Source of the DNA: Mesorhizobium loti
Lineage (GTDB): Bacteria; Pseudomonadota; Alphaproteobacteria; Rhizobiales; Rhizobiaceae
DNA length: 50,355 bases
Assembly (NCBI RefSeq): GCF_001510895.1
Contig: NZ_LPWA01000125.1
Location: forward strand, 1-50,355
Reading direction: 5' to 3'
The notes below the pieces were generated by a model. That model did no database searches. It was not told the DNA's origin and saw only the letters and a program-made list of their open reading frames with translations. Shown piece after piece: positions 45,057 through 50,355 of the stretch. A program made the translations under genes and the position numbers. Every line of letters begins with the position of its first letter. The stretch's first letter is position 1.

Positions 45057-45095
45057 CCACAGCTTTAAAAATTGCCTAAGCGAACCCTAATGACT
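45057..45095 (-). promoter_or_regulatory. Element shared with the ctrA upstream region (sciP copy)
   Basis: ccac-N13-gcctaag followed by cgaaccctaatgact on the plus strand, 49 bases from the sciP start. The gcctaag core, the cta(a/g)tgact tail and the ccac at fixed spacing match the copy at 42418-42454. The N13 part contains tttaaa. Confidence 0.6.
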
Positions 45096-45280
45096 AGGTA
45101 AGGTTCGTGAACGTCACGTTAGGGTTTTGTTCGGCATTTGAGACAATCGCGGTCCCCGGCCCTGATTTTGCCGAGAAAAATCGACCGAAAAAATCGCTTG
45201 AGGAGGCAAGCTGGCGCAGCCGCAGCGCTTGACCTATATTCCGGCCATTGGCAGCCAGCGCCATGCAGATTGAAAGAACC

Positions 45281-46471
45281 ATGAACAGCCTCGATCTTCC
45301 CGGACGCCCAGAACAGACCCGCGTCGTCGTCGCCATGTCGGGCGGTGTCGATTCGTCGGTCGTTGCCGGCATCCTGAAGCGCGAAGGCTATGATGTTGTC
45401 GGCGTCACCCTGCAGCTTTACGACCACGGCGCGGCCACGCACCGGGCGGGTTCCTGCTGCGCAGGTCAGGACATAGACGACGCCCGCCGCGTTTCCGAGA
45501 CACTCGGCATTCCGCATTACGTGCTCGACTATGAAGAGCGCTTCCGCAAGGCGGTCATCGACCCCTTCGCCGAGAGCTATGTCGCCGGCGAGACGCCGAT
45601 TCCCTGCGTATCCTGCAACCAGACGGTCAAGTTCGCCGACCTTTTGGCGACCGCGCAGGACCTCGGCGCCGACGCTTTGGCCACCGGCCACTACATCCGC
45701 TCGCGCGCCAACGGCGCGCATCGCGCGCTCTACCGGCCGGTCGATGCCGACCGCGACCAGAGTTATTTCCTGTTCGCCACCACCCAGGCGCAGATCGATT
45801 ATCTGCGCTTTCCGCTCGGCGGTCTCTCCAAGCCGCAGGTGCGGGCGATCGCCGAGGAAATGGGACTGACGGTCGCCGCCAAGCAGGACAGCCAGGACAT
45901 CTGCTTCGTGCCGCAGGGCAAGTATTCCGACATCATCGCCAAGCTGAAGCCGGCGGCCGCCAATCCGGGCGACATCGTCCATATCGACGGACGCGTGCTC
46001 GGCCGCCATGAAGGCATCTTGCGCTACACGATCGGCCAGCGCCGCGGCATCGGCATCGCTTCCGGCGAGCCGCTCTATGTCGTCCATCTCGATGCCGATC
46101 GCGCTCGCGTCGTTGTCGGCCCGCGCGAGGCGCTGGAGACGCACAAGATCTACCTGCGCGCCATGAACTGGCTTGGCGACGGCCCGCTCTCGAACGTCCC
46201 CGAGGGCGGGATCGAGCTTTTCGCAAAAGTCCGTTCGACAAGGCCGCCGCGCCCGGCCGTGCTGCATCACCGCGACGGCGTGACGTCGGTCGAACTGGTC
46301 GACGGCGAATCCGGCATCGCGCCCGGACAGGCCTGCGTGCTCTATTCCGATGACGGCAATGAGGCGCGCGTCTTCGGCGGCGGCTTCATCGAGCGCTCGG
46401 AGCGCGGCGCCGAGGCCGAGGCGATGCTGTCCAGGCTTGCACAGCGGCCCGCGCACATCCCCGCCGAGTAA
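45281..46471 (+). CDS. mnmA: tRNA-specific 2-thiouridylase MnmA
   Basis: 396 residues. It thiolates U34 of tRNA-Lys/Glu/Gln with sulfur from the IscS relay. PP-loop VVVAMSGGVDSSVVAGIL, catalytic nucleophile Cys in TPIPCVSCNQTVKF, persulfide Cys in SQDICFVPQGKY, GHYIRSR, and the C-terminal barrel (GQRRGIGIASGEPLYV, APGQACVLYSDDG). ATG 45281 follows GAAAGAACC; the upstream in-frame reading has no site. Convergent with the Gfo/Idh gene. Confidence 0.96.
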   Translation: MNSLDLPGRPEQTRVVVAMSGGVDSSVVAGILKREGYDVVGVTLQLYDHGAATHRAGSCCAGQDIDDARRVSETLGIPHYVLDYEERFRKAVIDPFAESYVAGETPIPCVSCNQTVKFADLLATAQDLGADALATGHYIRSRANGAHRALYRPVDADRDQSYFLFATTQAQIDYLRFPLGGLSKPQVRAIAEEMGLTVAAKQDSQDICFVPQGKYSDIIAKLKPAAANPGDIVHIDGRVLGRHEGILRYTIGQRRGIGIASGEPLYVVHLDADRARVVVGPREALETHKIYLRAMNWLGDGPLSNVPEGGIELFAKVRSTRPPRPAVLHHRDGVTSVELVDGESGIAPGQACVLYSDDGNEARVFGGGFIERSERGAEAEAMLSRLAQRPAHIPAE

Positions 46472-46521
46472 ACGTCTCTTCGACCAGCCGCTTGAGTTTC
46501 AGGATTGTCTTTGCGAACGCC

Positions 46522-47486
46522 TCAGTCGGACGAGCCGCTATGCGTCACCGTGCCCGCAGTGAGGATACGCAGCACGCGGATCGCTTCCTCGCCGTCGGTG
46601 CGGGGCTCGGCGCGCGTCTCGATGCACTGCATGAAATGCGCGAGCTCGCGCGTCAGCGGCATACCCTCGCCGACCGCTACATAGGAAGGCTCGTTGGCGG
46701 TGAAGGCCCACTGGCCGCTATCCTGCCAGACAGCATGCCGGTAGACGGCAAGCTTGCGCTCCCAGGCTCGACGTCGTCGAACACCGCCATCGCCTTGGTG
46801 CCGACCACGGTCAGCCGCCGCTCGCGATAGGGATTGAGCCGCGAGGCGAAGAGATGGCTGCGCACGCCGTTGGGAAAACGCATGTGCAGATGCGCGAAAT
46901 CGCTGAGATTGTCGAGCAGTGCCGCGCCCTCGCCCCTGACCTCGATCGGCTCGGTGCCGGTGATGGCGAGGATCATCGACAGGTCGTGCGGCGCCAGGTC
47001 CCAGAGCGCGTCGTTCTCGGTATGGAATTTCCCGAGGCCCAGCCGATGCGAATGGATGTAGCGCACCTCGCCGAGCTCGCCATTGTCGATCAGCGCCTTC
47101 AGCGTCTCGAAGGCGGGATGGAAACGCAGCACGTGGCCGACCATGAAGACGCGGCCATTTTTTCTTGCCGTCTTCACCGAGCGTTCGGCATCGGCGACCG
47201 TCAGCGCGATCGGCTTTTCCACCAGCACGTCCTTGCCGCCCTCGACGGCGCGCACCGCCATGTCGGCATGGTACTGCGGCGGCAGCGCCATGACGATGGC
47301 GTCGACATCGGCATGCTCGAACAGCTTGTCCGGCTCGATTGCCAGGCACTCCTGCTCGCTGGCGAAGCCTTCGGCGCGGGCGCGGTTGACGTCGGAAACG
47401 GCATGGAGCGCGCCAAGCGCCTTGAGGGTGCGGATGTGGTTGCTGCCCCAGTATCCGCAACCGAGGACTGCAATGCGCGGCTTCAT
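46522..47486 (-). CDS. Gfo/Idh/MocA family oxidoreductase (one frameshift)
   Basis: 321 residues after correction. N-terminal Rossmann domain (IAVLGCGYWGSNHIRTLKALG), DAIVMALPPQYHADMAVRAVEGG, and the catalytic motif VEKPIALTVADAE with Lys-Pro. The GFO/IDH C-terminal sheet follows (NGVRSHLFASRLNPYRERRLTVVGTKAMAVFDD). The frame shifts near 46767 (gcctggg should be gccctggg), then continues WERKLAVYRHAVW to EAIRVLRILTAG and the stop at 46522. It resembles UDP-N-acetylglucosamine 3-dehydrogenase-like enzymes of surface-sugar pathways, but no glycosyl genes are nearby. Confidence 0.86.
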
Positions 47487-47728
47487 TCGTTCAAACTCTA
47501 GAATTTCGTGGCCGAGACATAGCGACGTGCCCCGTCGAACTCAACCCCGGCGCATACGCTTGAGTGTCTGCCCGGCAAAGCTTTTTTCGGGGTGAGATTA
47601 TGCCGATATTCCGGCCTTATCCAAGCTTGACAGGTTTGCCCTGCCAACCTTATATCCGCGCGACCTTGGCGAACGCCTCGAAATTGCCCGCGATCCTGGG
47701 CGGTTCTTCGAGCCTCTTCGTCACTCCT

Positions 47729-47805
47729 GGCGGAGTAGCTCAGTTGGTTAGAGCACGGGAATCATAATCCTGGGGTCGGGGGTTCAAGTCCCTCCTCCGC
47801 TACCA
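47729..47805 (+). tRNA. tRNA-Met (CAT anticodon, elongator type)
   Basis: 77-base cloverleaf. Acceptor ggcggag/ctccgct (G1-U72 wobble), D-arm gctcagttggttagagc, anticodon stem cggga/tcctg with loop atCATaa, T-arm tcggggGTTCAAGTCcctc-type, and encoded CCA. It pairs at position 1-72 as G-U and lacks the initiator features, so elongator Met is favoured; a CAT tRNA-Ile2 is the alternative. Confidence 0.93.
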
Positions 47806-48183
47806 CCTCCCCATAAGCTATTGAAATCACGCCGAAAAAGCGGATCTACGGTAGCGCCATCATCCGAAAATCTTGAATAATTTCAAGGCCCAAGCTTACC
47901 GGCTCGGCCTGAAAGGTGATATCCCGGACCAATCCACTTTCTCTAAGAACCGTCACGGTCGCTTCCGCGGCAGCGATCTGCTGTGGGGGTTGTTCGAGAC
48001 AACGGGTGCGCCGCTGCATCGAAGAAGGTCTCGTCGGCAATGAGAGCTTCGCCGTTGATGCAGCTTCATCCGAGCGGACGCGAACAAGCAGCGCGCGACC
48101 GAGGGGATCGGAGCAGGTCGACCGGGAGGCGATGGTGGCGACACGCCGCTCGGTATAGTGGAGACTGGCTGTATGCCAATCAG
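47806..48183. other. Intergenic region with a start-less open frame on the minus strand
   Basis: A minus-strand frame is open from about 48190 down to a stop at 47846, without a credible start. Its translation has protein-like character at the end (AEATVTVLRESGLVRDITFQ, PVSLGLEIIQDFRMMALP) but I recognise no family. It may be a gene remnant or chance. No other gene or RNA is seen. Confidence 0.3.
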
Positions 48184-48208
48184 AAAAAGGCCGCCCGGAG
48201 GCGGCCTT
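48184..48208 (-). terminator. Terminator of the trigger-factor-like gene
   Basis: On the minus strand, aaggccgcc - tccg - ggcggcctt followed by TTT. It lies 24 bases beyond the stop at 48232. Confidence 0.85.
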
Positions 48209-48231
48209 CGTGAACCGTCAAACCAGTCGTA

Positions 48232-50355
48232 TTATTCGGCGTCCTTGGTATCCTTCTTCGTGGTCGCCTTATTGGCCGGCTTTGCCGTGGCGACGGGTTC
48301 GAGTTCCTGGTCCGCAGCCATCAGCTCTTGCTTGCTCACTTTCTTGTCGGTGACGGAGACCTTGCCGAGCAGGTAGTCGACAACCTTGTCCTCGAACATC
48401 GACGCGCGCAACGCATTCAGCGCCCCGGGGTTGGAACGGTAGAGCCCGAGCACCTCCTGCTGCTGATTAGCCGGCAGGCGACCCACCTGTGCGAGCAGAC
48501 CACGCTGCAGATCCTCGTCCGAAACCGAGATGCCAGCCTCCTTCCCGATCTCGACAAGGATCAGGCCCAGGCGTATGCGGCGCTCGGCAAAGCGCATGTA
48601 GTCGGCACGCGCTTTCTCCTCGGTCGTGCCCAGGTCAGCGAAGGTGCGGCCTGTCGCCTTGAGATCGCGGTTGACCTGTGCCCAGCTATTGTCGAACTCG
48701 GCCTCCACCAGCTTCGGAGGCACCTCGAACTGATATGAGGCCTGGAGCTGTTCGAGCAGTTGCTGCTTCACCTTCTGGCGTGTCATCGAACCAAACTGGT
48801 TCTCGATCTCGCCACGCACAGCCTGGCGCAGGGTCTTCAGCGATTCCAGGCCGAGGCTTTTGGCGGTCTCGTCGTTGATCTGCAACTCGCCAGGCTTGGC
48901 CACTTCCTTCACCGTGACGTCGAAGGTCGCCTTCTTACCCGCCAGATACGCGAGCTGGTAGTTCTGCGGGAAGGTCAAGGTGACCTGCCTCTCATCGCCC
49001 GCCTTGGCGCCGATCAACTGGTTCTCGAAGTCCGGCATGAAATTACTGGAGCCGAGCACCAGCGGCTGGTCTTTGCCGGCACTGCCGGAAAAGGCCTCTT
49101 CGAGCTTGCCGACATAGTTGATCGTCACACGGTCGCCCTGGGCGCCTTGCCGTCCTTGGGCTTGTAGGCGCGGGTTGCTTCGGCGACCCGCTTGACCTGC
49201 TCGTCGATGTCGGATTCCGGGACCTCGTAGACCGGGCGCGTCACCTTGATGTTGACGAGGTCCCTAATCTCGATCGTCGGAATGACTTCACGGTTCAGGC
49301 CATTCTCGCCGGTGCCGCCGCTGCCGGCCGCACCGTTGGAGACACCAGCAGCCGCGCTGGCCAGCCGGCCGACCGAGCCCGGGTTGACGCCATCGGCAGC
49401 GCCGTTCGGGGCGTCGCTACCCGGATTGCCGGCTAGGTAGGCAAGCAGGTCGCCCGAGCCGGTGCCATCGGCCGCACTGTTGCGGGCGACGCCAGTCGGA
49501 TCGCCAGCCGCGTTGGCCGGCAGCCCGACCAAACCAGCGCCGACGCCAGACTTGCCGGCGTTGCCGCCGACCGGTGCGTTCAACGCGTCGACCGGCAGAG
49601 TCACCACCTTGGGCAGCGACATAGGCGTCGAACCAAGCTCGCTGGCCTGGGAGTTGCCGCGACTCACAGCCTTGATCGACGGATCGCCACTCGCTGCGCC
49701 AACCGGACTGTCAACCGCGCCACCGCCCGTGCTGGGCAACGCTGCGACGGCTGTATTGTCAATGTCGCCGCTCGCGTCGCCGGACGAACCGTAAGCCACG
49801 GGTTCGAGGAGTTCGCGGCAGTGAGAACCACCATTGGACAATTCGCTGCAGTCAATGTTGAAGCCGGCAGAAATGCTTCCAACAATGCCGCCACCGTCTG
49901 AACCGGTACCGGTATTGCTGCCGCCGCCGGAGCCGGAGCCGCCGCCTGTGCCACCGCCGGAGCCGCCGCCAGTGCCACCGCCGGAGCCGCCACCAGTGCC
50001 GCCGCCGCCGTTGCCACCGCCACCCGAACCGCCGCCTATCGAGCCGACAATACCTCCAAGCAAGCCACCAGCGCTGCTGATCACACCGTTCACGGCATTA
50101 CCCAGGGCGCCGACCGCACCTCCGAGCCAACCGCCGACGCCGCCGACGCTGCCGACTGCACCGTTCACGGTATTGACCAGCGAGCCGGTCGTGACAGTCA
50201 CTGTATTGCCCAGCGAACCGACAGTCCCGTTAAGCGGGTCACCGATGCCGCCGGCACCGCCGACCGCGCCGCTCAGGGCATTGGCCAGCGAGCTGACCGT
50301 ACCAGTAGCAGCATTGCCGAGCGAACCAAGAGTCCCGTTAAGCGAACCGCCGGAA
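48232..50355 (-). CDS. Gly-rich repetitive protein fused to a truncated trigger factor (5' partial, one frameshift)
   Basis: The frame is open from the window edge. Residues encoded by 50355 to about 49300 are Gly/Ser/Asn/Ala-rich: quasi-repeats such as NGTVGSLGNTV, then a GGGSGGGT tract (49919-50036), then a less regular region with two Cys near IDCSELSNGGSHC. At about 49290 the sequence changes abruptly to trigger factor: EVIPTIEIRDLVNIKVTRPV, then after one missing base near 49140 (gcgcccag should be gcggcccag) the FKBP-type PPIase domain (GDRVTINYVGKLEEAF, LVLGSSNFMPDFENQLIG) and the full C-terminal chaperone domain (NQFGSMTRQKVKQQLLEQLQ) to a Lys/Ala-rich tail. The ~150-residue ribosome-binding N-terminal domain is absent. 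The sequence is diverged from the usual rhizobial Tig as I recall it, so it may be a paralogue; a chimeric assembly is also possible. Confidence 0.7.
49919..50036 (-). repeat. GGx-coding triplet/12-mer repeat tract
   Basis: Degenerate tandem repeats of gccgccagtgccaccgccggag-type units (plus strand) encode GGGS/GGGT repeats. It is low complexity and prone to assembly and polymerase slippage. Confidence 0.85.
50205..50343. repeat. Direct repeat pair of 32 bp
   Basis: 50205-50236 and 50312-50343 differ at only a few positions (both contain agtcccgttaagcg), 107 bp apart in frame, showing that the Gly-rich segment is built from an about 36-residue repeat unit (GSLGN...SLNGTLGSLGN). Confidence 0.75.

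Noticed and set aside
302..49141. Programmed ribosomal frameshifting as the reason for the broken genes
   Set aside because: The sites share no slippery heptamer or downstream structure, occur in many unrelated families that are not known to frameshift, and are all explained by loss of one base.
49919..50036. CRISPR-like tandem repeat
   Set aside because: The repeat is a continuous in-frame Gly/Ser/Thr coding tract with no unique spacers of constant length.

Overview
This GC-rich window looks like chromosomal DNA of a Mesorhizobium-like member of the Rhizobiales (Alphaproteobacteria). The evidence is a fused trpE(G) gene behind a 14-residue leader with three Trp codons, the CtrA/ChpT/SciP cell-cycle set, an EipA-type DUF1134 protein, a NolR-like ArsR regulator, and at least six RIME-like two-hairpin intergenic elements. 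Almost all genes are ordinary chromosomal functions.

Layout. 1-0.29 kb: 3' end of fhs and its terminator. 0.3-1.9 kb: a membrane protein behind a small Cys-rich secreted peptide. 2.0-7.7 kb: cysteine hydrolase, GlxA-type regulator, acetyltransferase, DUF4126 protein coupled to a pyridine nucleotide-disulfide oxidoreductase, MFS exporter. 7.8-12.2 kb: succinylglutamate desuccinylase-like enzyme, trpL leader and attenuator, trpE(G), CDF metal exporter. 12.2-17.9 kb: VapBC, a duplicated secreted protein, a DsrE protein, two SDRs, an ABM protein and an AbrB-type membrane protein. 18.0-21.4 kb: a siderophore module (TonB receptor facing a DUF2218-SIP reductase). 21.5-23.8 kb: a coupled ATP-grasp/esterase/NTF2-like trio. 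23.9-25.9 kb: a Leu-rich leader and leuA. 26-37.8 kb: a winged-helix/TPR regulator, hydrolases, NUDIX, a broken ABZJ_00895 gene, GST, GNAT, SDR plus CaiB-type CoA transferase, HugZ-like protein, ArsR/NolR-like regulator and a TrmH-type methyltransferase. 37.9-45 kb: cell-cycle and envelope cluster (coiled-coil membrane protein, eipA-like, chpT, single-domain response regulator, ctrA, fliJ-like, sciP) with a HxlR/quinone-oxidoreductase pair inserted. 45.2-47.8 kb: mnmA, a Gfo/Idh oxidoreductase and tRNA-Met(CAT). 48.2 kb to the end: a trigger-factor-like protein whose N-terminal domain is replaced by a long Gly-rich repetitive segment that runs off the window.

At least 15 otherwise intact genes are broken by what reads as loss of one base, mostly inside short G or C runs. 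Adding one base restores the full family-length protein each time. I therefore treat them as probable sequence errors rather than pseudogenes and give merged coordinates. The most unusual items are the Gly-rich/trigger-factor chimera, a 37-39 bp element shared by the ctrA and sciP upstream regions, and the uncharacterised ATP-grasp/esterase trio.
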